Shown here: in pieces, positions 23,749-32,916 of the stretch | How the letters are laid out: the number at the start of each line of letters is the position of its first letter | Numbering within the stretch: the first letter of the stretch is position 1 | From: an uncultured SAR86 cluster bacterium | GTDB taxonomy: Bacteria > Pseudomonadota > Gammaproteobacteria > Magnimaribacterales > TMED112 | Length of the DNA: 33,215 bases | Direction: 5' to 3' | NCBI GenBank assembly: GCA_902610995.1 | Contig: CACLXU010000001.1 | Coordinates: 111,207-144,421 of the forward strand | The notes under the pieces: model-generated | What the model was told of the DNA's origin: nothing | Databases searched by the model: none | What the model saw: only the letters and a program-made list of their open reading frames with translations | Translations under genes and position numbers: made by a program

Positions 23749-24440
23749 TTTTTTAGGTAAAAACACTCGCTCTTTCCAAAAAGAGGATTAATTAATTTCT
23801 CAAGATTTGCGCTAAAAATTGCTTGGCCAAACATTTGTTTAACGAGTAATTCATGAAATGATTTTAAAAACTTTGAGTCATTCATTTTATTTCTGGATCT
23901 GATTATCCAGTATAAAGAGTGAAATGCATGTTGCTTATGTTTTTTAAATACTTTAAGTTCTTGTTTTCTAAAGGCTTCCTGTAGAAAACTTTTTGTAAAA
24001 ATCCTAATGTGTCCTCCAGGAGTTTGTTGGTATTCTTTTGAGAATAACCAGCAAATCCTCTCTGGCAAATAACTGGGTACACTTATAAGAAGCACGCCAT
24101 TAGGCTTAAGAATTCTTTTGCACTCTTGAAGTACTTTTTCAAAATTTGGGATATGTTCTAAAACCTCGGAGCAGATAACTAAATCTTGAGATGAACTGTC
24201 TATATTTAAGTCTCTAATATCGCCTTCAACAAACTTATAGCTATTCTGATTTTTACAAATATGATTTGTGAATTCTGAGTTCAGTTTACTAATTTCTTCA
24301 CAGGAATGATCAACACCAATTAGATTGCAAGTATGGAGCTTTGAGCTTAGTGATTTGAGGTGCCTACCGTTACCACAACCTATGTCTGCAAAAGACTTAA
24401 CTTTTTTGAGATTTAGCAAGTTGAAATTAAATGTGTCCAT
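23745..24440 (-). CDS. Class I SAM-dependent methyltransferase (Methyltransf_11 type), substrate unknown
   Basis: A 231-residue methyltransferase. Motif I is FADIGCGNGRHLKSL (17-31), the acidic GVDHS follows, then VEGDIRDL, VICSEVLEHI and LKPNGVLLISVPSYLP. The C-terminal half (HIRIFTKSFLQEAF..., then a basic stretch KHKQHAFHSLYWIIRSR) resembles methyltransferases acting on sugars or isoprenoid-linked substrates, but this is weak. It overlaps the GT4 gene by 14 bases upstream and the toroid-like gene by 4 bases downstream, so the three are likely translated together. Confidence 0.88.
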   Translation of the reverse strand: MDTFNFNLLNLKKVKSFADIGCGNGRHLKSLSSKLHTCNLIGVDHSCEEISKLNSEFTNHICKNQNSYKFVEGDIRDLNIDSSSQDLVICSEVLEHIPNFEKVLQECKRILKPNGVLLISVPSYLPERICWLFSKEYQQTPGGHIRIFTKSFLQEAFRKQELKVFKKHKQHAFHSLYWIIRSRNKMNDSKFLKSFHELLVKQMFGQAIFSANLEKLINPLFGKSECFYLKK

Positions 24441-25659
24441 TGATTATTTTTTGGTACAGAAATTCAAGTTTTCTAGCATACTCGTCCCAACCAAAAAAAT
24501 CATCCCTTCTTTCTTTGCAATTTTTTGAAATTTTAGCTCTCATGTCTTTATTTAAAACAAGTTTCTCAATACATTGTGCAAGCTCATGAGAATCTTTTGG
24601 ATTGAATGATATTCCTGCATGGCCCATTAGCTCTGGAAGAGAGCCTCTATTAGATGATATGATAGGCAACCCTATTGCTATCATTTCAATAAGTGGAAAT
24701 CCAAACCCCTCATATAATGATCCACTTATTCCAATATCACATTCAGATAAAGTACTAATTAGTTTCTCTCTAGAAAGCTTTCTCTTAATAAAAACTTTTT
24801 TCTTAATTCCAAGCTGATCAATTAAGTTAATGTTCTGATCTCTAATATCACCAATAATTGTCAAAGTTAACTCATTTATATTTTTTTGTGCTTCATGAAA
24901 TCCTTTCAAAATATTTGCTAAATTTTTCATGGGGACATCGGAACTAATTATCGTTACAAGATTATTTTGGAAATTTTCTTTTTCTCTAAATTTATAATCC
25001 TCCAAATTGATCCCATTCCACAAAACTTCAATATTTGTCTCAGGAAAATCATAATATTTGTAGATATCCTTTTTTGAATTCTGAGATGGAGTGACTACCA
25101 TCCGAGATTGTTGTAAATTTTTCTTTTGGAAATTTAAAAATGAATACCATCGTCTAATTGAAAGCTTTTTCAATATACTTTCTTCATTATCTAAATCTAT
25201 CATCCTATCCACCTGTATAGGATGATGTAAGGTGGTGACAAGTCGATTAGAAATAATGTCTGGGAATAAACTTAATGATTGGTTGTCATGAAAAATATCA
25301 TAATTTTCTTTATTTTTTATGAAGTGTTTATTTCTTCGGAGTCGCTCCCCGAAGAAAATCGGCTCTGAAAAAGTTCCTGTTATAGCTTCAAAAAAATCTT
25401 GAAATTCAAATAGGTCTTTTTTCCTAGTTCTGAAGAGTTCGATTCTTTTTCCAAAATCGAATGTATCGAAGTACTGAGGAGTTTCTACTTCAATGACTGA
25501 AATATTATCTGCAACTCTTGGTAATGGATTTCCTGAATAGATAGTAATTTCATGGCCAAATTTAGCAAGAGCTTCACAAACATTCTTTAAATATACACCC
25601 TGACCTCCTGAATAGGGATCACTTCTATAGCTTAAAAAAGCAATTTTATGTTTGGTCAT
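24427..25659 (-). CDS. GT4-family glycosyltransferase
   Basis: GT-B fold retaining glycosyltransferase of 410 residues. The N-terminal acceptor domain opens with KIAFLSYRSDPYSGGQGVYL, the usual Gly-rich loop. The donor domain has LWNGINLEDY, and the E-x7-E motif is E317...E325 in SLYEGFGFPLIEM, which binds the nucleotide sugar. No membrane helix is evident. It is coupled to ilvE by a TAATG overlap and to the two genes after it. In Pseudomonas ilvE also flanks the LPS core cluster, so a role in LPS core or another envelope glycan is plausible; donor and acceptor are unknown. Confidence 0.92.
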   Translation of the reverse strand: MTKHKIAFLSYRSDPYSGGQGVYLKNVCEALAKFGHEITIYSGNPLPRVADNISVIEVETPQYFDTFDFGKRIELFRTRKKDLFEFQDFFEAITGTFSEPIFFGERLRRNKHFIKNKENYDIFHDNQSLSLFPDIISNRLVTTLHHPIQVDRMIDLDNEESILKKLSIRRWYSFLNFQKKNLQQSRMVVTPSQNSKKDIYKYYDFPETNIEVLWNGINLEDYKFREKENFQNNLVTIISSDVPMKNLANILKGFHEAQKNINELTLTIIGDIRDQNINLIDQLGIKKKVFIKRKLSREKLISTLSECDIGISGSLYEGFGFPLIEMIAIGLPIISSNRGSLPELMGHAGISFNPKDSHELAQCIEKLVLNKDMRAKISKNCKERRDDFFGWDEYARKLEFLYQKIINGHI

Positions 25660-26567
25660 TAAACTCTAGTGAGCCAATCTTGATAACTTTCTGATTTACC
25701 TCTTACAACATCGAGATATTTTGTTTGAATGAGAGTTGTCATTTCGCCTCTCTTTCCATTGCAAATTTCTTTCTTATCAATTGACCTAATTGGTGTTATC
25801 TCTACTGCGGTGCCACAGAAAAATATCTCATCTGCAGTATATAATTCATCCCTTGTTATATTTCTTTCCACAACCTCTATTCCCTCATCATTCGCAAACT
25901 GAATAACTGATCTTCTTGTTATTCCATTTAGACAGCAATTCAATGAAGGTGTTAAAAGGACATTATCTTTTACTATAAAAATATTTTGTCCACTGCCCTC
26001 AGCTATGAATCCATTTGTGTCTAAAAGAATAGCCTCCTGGTATCCGTTTTTCTTTGCTTGATCATGAGCCATGATCCCATTTACATAGCCTCCACTGATC
26101 TTAGATTTAGTCATTAGACTGTTTGGAAACTGTCTAGTAAAAGAAGATACCATTACATCAATTCCTTTCTCAAGGGCATCTTCACCAAAATATGATGGCC
26201 ACTCCCAACAAGTAACCATGGCGTGAGAATCAATTCCCTCAATATCAAGACCTAATCTTTCACTGCCTATATAAAGAAGTGGCCTAATATATGCATTTTT
26301 AAGATTAGACTTTTTAACTACCTGAATTTGGGCGTCAAATAAATCTGCATAATCATATTCAACTTCTATCCCTGTGATGTTTGCAGATTCAAGCAGTCTT
26401 TCAGTATGTTCTTTTAATCGAAATATATTTACTGATCCATCCTTGGCCTCATAGGATCTAACTCCTTCAAAAACTCCGAGGCCGTAGTGAAAGGTATGTG
26501 TTAAAGGGCTTATTGACACATCATCCTTTGGAAGATATTTTCCGTCGACCCAATACGTATCTGACAT
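25659..26567 (-). CDS. ilvE: Branched-chain amino acid aminotransferase
   Basis: PLP class IV transaminase making leucine, isoleucine and valine from their 2-oxo acids. Motifs are HYGLGVFEGVRSY, RPLLYIG, the PLP lysine in KSKISGGYVNG and LDTNGFIAEGSGQNIF; FFCGTAVEITPI is the C-terminal signature. The open frame begins with a TTG at 26594, but the ATG at 26567 (MSDTYWVDGKY) matches the normal family N terminus and is chosen, giving 302 residues. First gene of the ilvE-GT4-methyltransferase-toroid series. Confidence 0.95.
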   Translation of the reverse strand: MSDTYWVDGKYLPKDDVSISPLTHTFHYGLGVFEGVRSYEAKDGSVNIFRLKEHTERLLESANITGIEVEYDYADLFDAQIQVVKKSNLKNAYIRPLLYIGSERLGLDIEGIDSHAMVTCWEWPSYFGEDALEKGIDVMVSSFTRQFPNSLMTKSKISGGYVNGIMAHDQAKKNGYQEAILLDTNGFIAEGSGQNIFIVKDNVLLTPSLNCCLNGITRRSVIQFANDEGIEVVERNITRDELYTADEIFFCGTAVEITPIRSIDKKEICNGKRGEMTTLIQTKYLDVVRGKSESYQDWLTRV

Positions 26568-26607
26568 AGAGGTAGTATAATTATTTGAAACCAATTTTGG
26601 AAACCAA

Positions 26608-27969
26608 ATGAATGAAAATATTTTTAGAGCCTATGACGTTAGAGGAAATTCATCGCATGATTTAACAGACGATGTTGTAAAAATAATAGGCTCTGTATTA
26701 GGTGAATGTGTAAGAGAGTTCGGGGATAATTCGATTTACCTTGGCCATGATAGCAGGCTATCAAAAGATAGAATTAAAAAGAGTTTAATTTTGGGGATCC
26801 ATTCTGCTGGAGTGGATGTAAATTATCTTGGGCTCGTTCCAACACCTATGGTGTACTACGCAACAAAAAAAGGGATTTCGAATCATGGAGTAATGATTAC
26901 CGGAAGCCATAATCCCAAAGAGGATAATGGTTTAAAAATTGTCATAGATGGAAATTCTATTTCTGGTCTAGAAATTAAAAAAAGAGTTAAAAATTATAAA
27001 TATGATAAGGATTTGACTGCTCAAACTTTTAGCCAAGACTTAACTAATGATTATTTAAATGAGATTAAAAGAAATGCCCCTATAGGAAAACCAATGAAAG
27101 TCATACTTGATGCAGGCAACGGAGCTGCAGGGCCGCTAGCAAAAAGAGTTTTTGAGAATATTGGAATAGATATAATTTCTATAAATGAAGAGCCAGATGG
27201 TAATTTTCCAAATCATCATCCAGATCCTGGAAAAGAAAAGAATTTAGTCCAATTAAAGGAGGAAATTATAAGGAATGATGCAGACATTGGTTTTGCTTTT
27301 GATGGTGATGGTGACAGAGTAGGTTTAGTGGCAAAGAGTGGAAATCAAGTTCTTTCGGACCACATTATCATGCTTCTAAGTCAATACTTTTTGAAATTAA
27401 AAAAAGGGTCAATTGTTTATGATGTTAAATGCTCGAATGAATTACCAAAACTCATATTAGAGCATGGCGGTAAGCCAGTCATGGAAAAAACAGGACACTT
27501 TAACATTAAAAATCGGATTAAGGAGACCTCGGCTATTTTGGGAGGTGAAATGTCAGGTCACATATTTATCAATCATAACTGGTATGGATTTGATGATGCT
27601 ATTTATACTGCTGCAATAATTACCAGCATACTTTCAAATGATAAACACACTTTAGATGAAATGGTTTCAAAATTTCCTAAAACGTATTCGACTGAGGAGC
27701 TCAACTTAAATGTTAAAGATGAACAAAAATTTGGTTATGTTAAAACATTTATTGAAAAAATGAATTTTCCAAATGCAGATGTCAATCTTTTGGATGGTGT
27801 AAGAGTTAGTTATGAAAATTCATGGGGACTTCTAAGAGCATCGAACACCTCGCCAAAATTAGTATTAAGGTTTGAAGGCAACAGTCAGGATGATTTGGAA
27901 GATATAAAAGAAAAATTTGAAACAAACTTAAAAATGATCTTTCCAGATCTTGAATTAATTTACTCTTAG
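26608..27969 (+). CDS. Phosphomannomutase/phosphoglucomutase (AlgC-like)
   Basis: Interconverts hexose 6- and 1-phosphates, supplying nucleotide sugars for LPS and other envelope glycans. It has 453 residues (AlgC about 463). The phosphoserine is S100 in TGSHNP (98-103). The metal loop is DGDGDR (232-237), the sugar-specificity loop GEMSGH (313-318), and the phosphate-binding loop is RASNTSPKLVLRFEG near the C terminus. The starts of ilvE and this gene are divergent, 40 bases apart. It meets mrcA tail-to-tail with one base between the stops. Confidence 0.94.
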   Translation: MNENIFRAYDVRGNSSHDLTDDVVKIIGSVLGECVREFGDNSIYLGHDSRLSKDRIKKSLILGIHSAGVDVNYLGLVPTPMVYYATKKGISNHGVMITGSHNPKEDNGLKIVIDGNSISGLEIKKRVKNYKYDKDLTAQTFSQDLTNDYLNEIKRNAPIGKPMKVILDAGNGAAGPLAKRVFENIGIDIISINEEPDGNFPNHHPDPGKEKNLVQLKEEIIRNDADIGFAFDGDGDRVGLVAKSGNQVLSDHIIMLLSQYFLKLKKGSIVYDVKCSNELPKLILEHGGKPVMEKTGHFNIKNRIKETSAILGGEMSGHIFINHNWYGFDDAIYTAAIITSILSNDKHTLDEMVSKFPKTYSTEELNLNVKDEQKFGYVKTFIEKMNFPNADVNLLDGVRVSYENSWGLLRASNTSPKLVLRFEGNSQDDLEDIKEKFETNLKMIFPDLELIYS

Positions 27970-27970
27970 A

Positions 27971-30313
27971 TCAATCAAAAACTCTTATAAGATTGCTATC
28001 TGATATTTCATCAATTAATTGATCTAAATTTTCTTCTAAAAAATACTCAAAAACACTGTCTTCAAATGTGTCTGATATATTGCCTGTGCTTTTGTTAATT
28101 CGAGCTACAGATATACCCTCTGGCAAATCTAACCAGTCATCTTTTATAAGGTCTTTTGAGGATCTAATAAAATCAAGCCATATCGGAAGTGCAATGGTTC
28201 CTCCATATTCATTGTCCCCCAGAGAACTAAAGTTATCTTTCCCAACCCAAACAGCAATTATCATATCTCCAGCAAATCCAGAATACCAAGTGCTGGTTGA
28301 ATTATTTGTTGTGCCTGATTTGCCTCCTAGATTATTTATTGGAAGATCAAAAGATTTAGCAAGAGATGTCCTATAAAGTGTATCTTTTAGAATATCAGCT
28401 ATTATAAAGGCAACTCTTTCATCTAAAACTTTATTTGGTTCTGCATTCTTTGATATAGAGTAATTATTATTGGGATCATAGATAATTGTTCCATTTATAT
28501 CTTCAACCCTGTCAATAATATGTGCTTTAACAATATTCCCTTGATTCATAAATATTGAATAATTTTCAACAAAATCAAGTGGGCTAATGGTCCCTGTTCC
28601 AAGCGCAACTGATAAGTTATCGGGTAATGCAGATTCAGAAAAATTATATTTTTTTAAGCACTCTAAAATTTGTTCAAGCCCGATGTGCTTTACAATCTTA
28701 ATTGACACTAGATTTAGAGAATCAACAAGGGATTCTCTTAGCCGCACAGGCCCTAAGAATTGACCAGAATTATTTTTTGGTCTCCAAGCTTCTTCAAGTA
28801 AATCATCCTGAAGAGTGACTGGACCATCTAGAAAGATTGAAGATGGGTTTACTCCATTTTCAAATGCACAAGCATATATAAATGGTTTTATACTTGATCC
28901 AACCATAAGTTTTGATTTTTTAGCACGATCAAACTTTGATCTCTTAAAATCAAAACCGCCAATATAGGCCTCAACCTCTCCTGTTTGAGCATTCATTGCT
29001 ACAAAAGCTGCTTCTGCTTCAGGAACTTGCACAATGGAATAACCATCTTCTTCGCCTTTGAAATTGATGAGACTACCCTCCTCCAAAAAATCGTTGAAAG
29101 ATGTAAAAGCATTTGAAACGAAATCCTTTGGATTAAAGGATATCTTTATGGGATTTAAATCTTCATCCAAAACATGGATTAATTTTTTTTCAACGTTGAA
29201 AACTATGGCATTTTTAGCATCATCAAGACTCGTAATCTCTGATAATATTAATTTAACTTTTTCTAAGTTCTTAAATTTTATTTCTTCAAAATCTATCTGT
29301 TTTGGCAATAAAAATAATTGATCTTTGAGATAAATCATTTTGAGAATTTTGAAGTTTATATCTTTAATGACCTGTTCATTCTCCCAGCCAGCTCTTCTTT
29401 GGTACTCATAAAGATTATCTCTCAAAGATTTGAGTGCATTTCTCTGCTTGCTAGAATCAATTGTTGTATAGACACTTAGTCCATCCTCATATGCAGAGAC
29501 TCCAAATTTTTGGATTAACTCTTCTCTTATTGATTCTGATACATACTTAGCATCAACATCAATTTGTGGACCATAACTTCGTGCAATAACGGCATCTTTC
29601 TTTGCGAGACTAAGTTCTTGCTCAGAAATGTATCCATTTTTAAACATTAAATTCAATATTCTATTTCTTCTTAATTCTGATGCTTGAGGGTTTCTTATTG
29701 GATTAATTTTTGAGGGTCTCTGTAGAATAGCTGCTAAAAGAGCAGCTTCGGAATTAGTAGCATTCCTAAAGTCACCCCCAAAGTAATATTCATAAGCAGC
29801 AGCAAATCCATAATTTTGATTCCCTAGATAAGCTTTATTGAAATAAAGTTCAAAAATTTTCTCCTTTGAAAAGTTATCTTCTAACTTGAAGGCTAAAATT
29901 ATTTCTCTGATTTTTCTTTCAGCTGTTCTTTCAAATGAAAGCACATAATTTCTTACCACTTGCATTGTAATTGTGCCTCCACCACCCAATGATTGACCAG
30001 TAAGTTGTCCATACATTGCTCTCATAAGGCTAGTTACCTTTACACCAGAGTGGTGAAAAAAATCTGAGTCTTCAGCAGAAATAATTGCATTTTTCATCGT
30101 AAGAGGAATATCCGTATAAGAAATAATCTGTCTTTTCTCCGATCCAAAAATTCCAATCAACTTCTCATCTTTGGTATAGATTCTCATAGGATCTGTTAGT
30201 TTAATTTCCGTGATGGTTTGTATGCTTGGTAAATCTCGTGAGAAAATTAGAAAAATAGTGCCAACCAAAATTAAGGAGGCTTGAATAAAGATTAATAAAG
30301 GTCTCAGGTTCAT
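27971..30313 (-). CDS. mrcA: Class A penicillin-binding protein (PBP1a-like)
   Basis: Bifunctional peptidoglycan glycosyltransferase/transpeptidase anchored in the inner membrane. It has 780 residues (E. coli PBP1a 850). N-terminal helix LLIFIQASLILVGTIFLIF is followed by the GT51 domain with catalytic E81 in ISAEDSDFFHHSG and GGGTITMQVVRNY. The transpeptidase has S473-x-x-K476 (GSSIKP), S532-L-N and K665-SGTT. A spacer domain of about 120 residues lies between. The start faces aroK; in Pseudomonas and E. coli pil/hof genes lie between these two, here they are missing. Confidence 0.96.
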   Translation of the reverse strand: MNLRPLLIFIQASLILVGTIFLIFSRDLPSIQTITEIKLTDPMRIYTKDEKLIGIFGSEKRQIISYTDIPLTMKNAIISAEDSDFFHHSGVKVTSLMRAMYGQLTGQSLGGGGTITMQVVRNYVLSFERTAERKIREIILAFKLEDNFSKEKIFELYFNKAYLGNQNYGFAAAYEYYFGGDFRNATNSEAALLAAILQRPSKINPIRNPQASELRRNRILNLMFKNGYISEQELSLAKKDAVIARSYGPQIDVDAKYVSESIREELIQKFGVSAYEDGLSVYTTIDSSKQRNALKSLRDNLYEYQRRAGWENEQVIKDINFKILKMIYLKDQLFLLPKQIDFEEIKFKNLEKVKLILSEITSLDDAKNAIVFNVEKKLIHVLDEDLNPIKISFNPKDFVSNAFTSFNDFLEEGSLINFKGEEDGYSIVQVPEAEAAFVAMNAQTGEVEAYIGGFDFKRSKFDRAKKSKLMVGSSIKPFIYACAFENGVNPSSIFLDGPVTLQDDLLEEAWRPKNNSGQFLGPVRLRESLVDSLNLVSIKIVKHIGLEQILECLKKYNFSESALPDNLSVALGTGTISPLDFVENYSIFMNQGNIVKAHIIDRVEDINGTIIYDPNNNYSISKNAEPNKVLDERVAFIIADILKDTLYRTSLAKSFDLPINNLGGKSGTTNNSTSTWYSGFAGDMIIAVWVGKDNFSSLGDNEYGGTIALPIWLDFIRSSKDLIKDDWLDLPEGISVARINKSTGNISDTFEDSVFEYFLEENLDQLIDEISDSNLIRVFD

Positions 30314-30326
30314 TTGCTATATTATT

Positions 30327-30339
30327 ATGCAATTTGCAT
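30327..30339. promoter_or_regulatory. 13-base palindrome in the mrcA-aroK divergent gap
   Basis: ATGCAA-T-TTGCAT is a perfect inverted repeat centred on 30333. It sits in the only 39 bases between the two divergent starts, 14 bases from each start codon, so it overlaps where promoters must lie. It could be a regulator binding site or chance in AT-rich DNA. Confidence 0.3.
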
Positions 30340-30352
30340 TACATTTTACATT

Positions 30353-30853
30353 ATGAAAATAATTTTAATTGGAATGATGGGGGCAGGTAAATCCTCAATT
30401 GGAAAAAACCTTGCAGAGAAGATCTCAGCAAGGTTTATTGACGTAGACGAATATATTCAACATAAATATAACTCAACAATTTCTCAAATCTTTGAAAACC
30501 AAGGTGAAGATTTTTTTCGCCAAATAGAAGCAAAGACTTTTTCTGAAATTATCAACAGCGAAAACGTAATAATATCAACAGGGGGCGGAACTCCGCTTAA
30601 TAATAACTGTCATCATATTTTTACGGAAAATGAAGTCATATTTTTAGATGCCTTCCCAGATATTTTATTTGAGAGAGCAACTAGAAGAAAAAATGATAGG
30701 CCTCTTATGAAAACACTTGATTATAAAAAGTTTGAGCAACTTTACATTGATCGTAGAAAAATTTATTCTTCCTTTTCAAACTTAACAGTAGACACATCGA
30801 ATATTGAGATCAGAGATGTTGTGAAAAAAATTATGGTCCACTATGAACTTTAA
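30353..30853 (+). CDS. aroK: Shikimate kinase
   Basis: Phosphorylates shikimate with ATP in the aromatic amino acid pathway. The open frame runs from 30314, but the upstream residues (MLYYYAICITFYI) do not belong to the family. The ATG at 30353 puts MKIILIGMMGAGKSSIGK at the N terminus, as in known AroK, and gives 166 residues. The P-loop is GMMGAGKSS, followed by DVDEYI, the FFRQIEAKTF helix with its shikimate-binding Arg, and the STGGGTPL loop. NDRPLM holds the lid Arg. It overlaps aroB by 11 bases. Confidence 0.95.
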   Translation: MKIILIGMMGAGKSSIGKNLAEKISARFIDVDEYIQHKYNSTISQIFENQGEDFFRQIEAKTFSEIINSENVIISTGGGTPLNNNCHHIFTENEVIFLDAFPDILFERATRRKNDRPLMKTLDYKKFEQLYIDRRKIYSSFSNLTVDTSNIEIRDVVKKIMVHYEL

Positions 30854-31916
30854 AATTAAAACTAATGATTCAAATATTTGTATCAAAACAATTAGAGAGA
30901 CTAAGGACCTGCTTGAAGAAATAAAGGTTCTAGACCCAAAGGTAGCCTTAGTTGATAAATCAATTTCAGAAAATTACCCGTTTATTTTTGATGAATTCAA
31001 GAATTTAGACATAGATATATTTGCAATAACAGATCCAGAGACTGAAAAAAATTTGGAAACGTTAGAAAAGGGATACTATTTTCTACAAAAAAATAATGTG
31101 CAAAGGACAGACTTCATTTTAGCCATCGGCGGAGGTGCCACTACCGATTTTGCAGGATTCCTCGCATCAACATTTAAACGTGGAATCAAATTATGTTTAA
31201 TGCCAACCACACTTCTAGGACAAGTCGATGCATGTATCGGTGGGAAAACTGCAATAAACTTTGGAAATATCAAAAATCTTGTTGGTTCTTTTTACAATCC
31301 CAGTGAAATAATTATTTGTACAGAATTTCTTAATACACTTGGAGAACAAGAATATTTGACCGGAATATCAGAAATAATTAAACATGCATTAATTACTTCT
31401 GATGATGAGATAAGTTTTGTGCTTGAAAACATCGAAAATATTAAAATGAGAGATCAAATAGTACTTGAGGAGATTATTTCTAGATCTATTTCAATAAAAC
31501 ATAATGTGGTTAATGAAGATTTTACAGAGAAAGGTAGGAGGAAGTTTTTAAACTTTGGTCATACCTTTGGGCACGGCATTGAGTCAAGTAACTTGAAAAA
31601 ACCAATGCTTCATGGTCATGCTGTTGCAATCGGAATGATGATGGCTCTGAAATATTCCTCTGAACTTAACTTCATTGAGGCAAGCAACTATGAAATGGTT
31701 TCAAATCTTATTAAAAGATTGGGTTATGACTTTTCTGAAGTTTCATTAAATTCTAATGCTATATATGCTTCGATGAAATCTGATAAGAAAAATACAGAGA
31801 AAGATAGCATTTCATTAATACTTCTAAAAAATGTAGGTGAGCCTTTTATATACAATGAAAATGATGGCTCAAAACTCCTAGAATTCTTGGAGAGATTTAT
31901 AAAAGACTTTGAATAA
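30843..31916 (+). CDS. aroB: 3-dehydroquinate synthase
   Basis: NAD- and zinc-dependent second step of the shikimate pathway. It has 357 residues (E. coli 362). Motifs are the NAD-binding AIGGGATTDFAGFLA, PTTLLGQVDACIGGKTAINFGNIKNLVGSFYNP, and the zinc/substrate residues in GISEIIKHALI and NFGHTFGHGIE, then LHGHAVAIGM. The aroK-aroB pair is nearly universal in gammaproteobacteria. The stop lies inside the start of hemE. Confidence 0.96.
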   Translation: MNFKIKTNDSNICIKTIRETKDLLEEIKVLDPKVALVDKSISENYPFIFDEFKNLDIDIFAITDPETEKNLETLEKGYYFLQKNNVQRTDFILAIGGGATTDFAGFLASTFKRGIKLCLMPTTLLGQVDACIGGKTAINFGNIKNLVGSFYNPSEIIICTEFLNTLGEQEYLTGISEIIKHALITSDDEISFVLENIENIKMRDQIVLEEIISRSISIKHNVVNEDFTEKGRRKFLNFGHTFGHGIESSNLKKPMLHGHAVAIGMMMALKYSSELNFIEASNYEMVSNLIKRLGYDFSEVSLNSNAIYASMKSDKKNTEKDSISLILLKNVGEPFIYNENDGSKLLEFLERFIKDFE

Positions 31917-32916
31917 TAAAATTTTTTTAAAAGCACTCAACAGAGACAATACAGAATCATATGTACCTGTATGGTTTTTAAGGCAAGCAGGAAGATATAT
32001 GCCTGAGTATCGTGCTGTAAGATCACAGTATTCAGATTTTTTTAAGATGATTAAAAATCCTGACGTATGCACTGAATTAACTCTCCAGCCCTTAAACCAA
32101 TTTCCTCTTGATGCAGCAATAACATTTTCTGACATTCTTACCATTCCTGAAGCATTAGGTGCCAAAATAGAGTTTGTTAGTGGCAGAGGGCCAATATTTA
32201 AGGAAAGTTTCAAGACAACACCTATGATGGAATTAGATCTAAACTCTGAAACTAAATTAAGTTACGTATACGAGGCTACAGAAAAAATCAAAGCCAAAAT
32301 CGATGTTCCATTAATTGGTTTTTGTGGCAGCCCTTGGACGATATTTACATATATGTTTTACGGAAAATCTCCCAAAGATAAAAGTGAGGTGGGAAATTTT
32401 GCTAGAAATAACAGAGCCTATGTACATGAAAAACTAGAAATAATTTCAAATCTTACTATTGAATACATGAAAAATCAGAAAAAGTCCGGTGCTGATTGTC
32501 TCCAGATTTTTGATTCTTGGGGTGGACTAATAAAAGAAGATTACAATGAATTTTCTTTGCAATATGTAAATAAACTTACAGATGCTTTCGAAAAAGAATT
32601 TCCGATAATCCTATACGCAAGAGGTATGAAAATTAAACCATACATCAATGAATCAAGTGCAAAAATTTTTAACTTGAATACTGAAGATAAAATCTCGGAA
32701 TATATAGATGAAAATATATCTATTCAGGGCAATCTTAATCCCACTATTTTTCATGAAGATGAAAGTTATCTCAAAGATTTAGCGGCAGATATATATATGA
32801 AATATGCAGATAAAAAAAATTACATTTGCAATCTAGGTTCAGGCCTTACACCCGATATAGATCCAGCCAAAGTAGCTTTATTTCTTAACGAATTAAGATT
32901 TCTTAACTCTAAATAA
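31909..32916 (+). CDS. hemE: Uroporphyrinogen decarboxylase
   Basis: Cytosolic decarboxylation of uroporphyrinogen III to coproporphyrinogen III in haem synthesis. It has 335 residues. Signature PVWFLRQAGRYMPEYR and LDAAITFSDILTIPEALG (catalytic Asp) are near the N terminus; GFCGSPWTIFTYM and the C-terminal GNLNPTIF and CNLGSGLTPDIDP follow. The start is TTG at 31909, overlapping the aroB stop by 8 bases; no ATG upstream fits and the N-terminal length agrees with E. coli HemE. The nearest GGAGAG is about 14 bases upstream, so re-initiation after aroB is likely. It overlaps the end of tesB (opposite strand) by 24 bases. Confidence 0.95.
   Translation: MNNKIFLKALNRDNTESYVPVWFLRQAGRYMPEYRAVRSQYSDFFKMIKNPDVCTELTLQPLNQFPLDAAITFSDILTIPEALGAKIEFVSGRGPIFKESFKTTPMMELDLNSETKLSYVYEATEKIKAKIDVPLIGFCGSPWTIFTYMFYGKSPKDKSEVGNFARNNRAYVHEKLEIISNLTIEYMKNQKKSGADCLQIFDSWGGLIKEDYNEFSLQYVNKLTDAFEKEFPIILYARGMKIKPYINESSAKIFNLNTEDKISEYIDENISIQGNLNPTIFHEDESYLKDLAADIYMKYADKKNYICNLGSGLTPDIDPAKVALFLNELRFLNSK

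Noticed and set aside
26587-26607. Direct repeat GAAACCAA twice, 13 bases apart, in the ilvE-manB divergent gap
   Set aside because: Short and AT-rich; could be an operator but equally chance. No second line of evidence.
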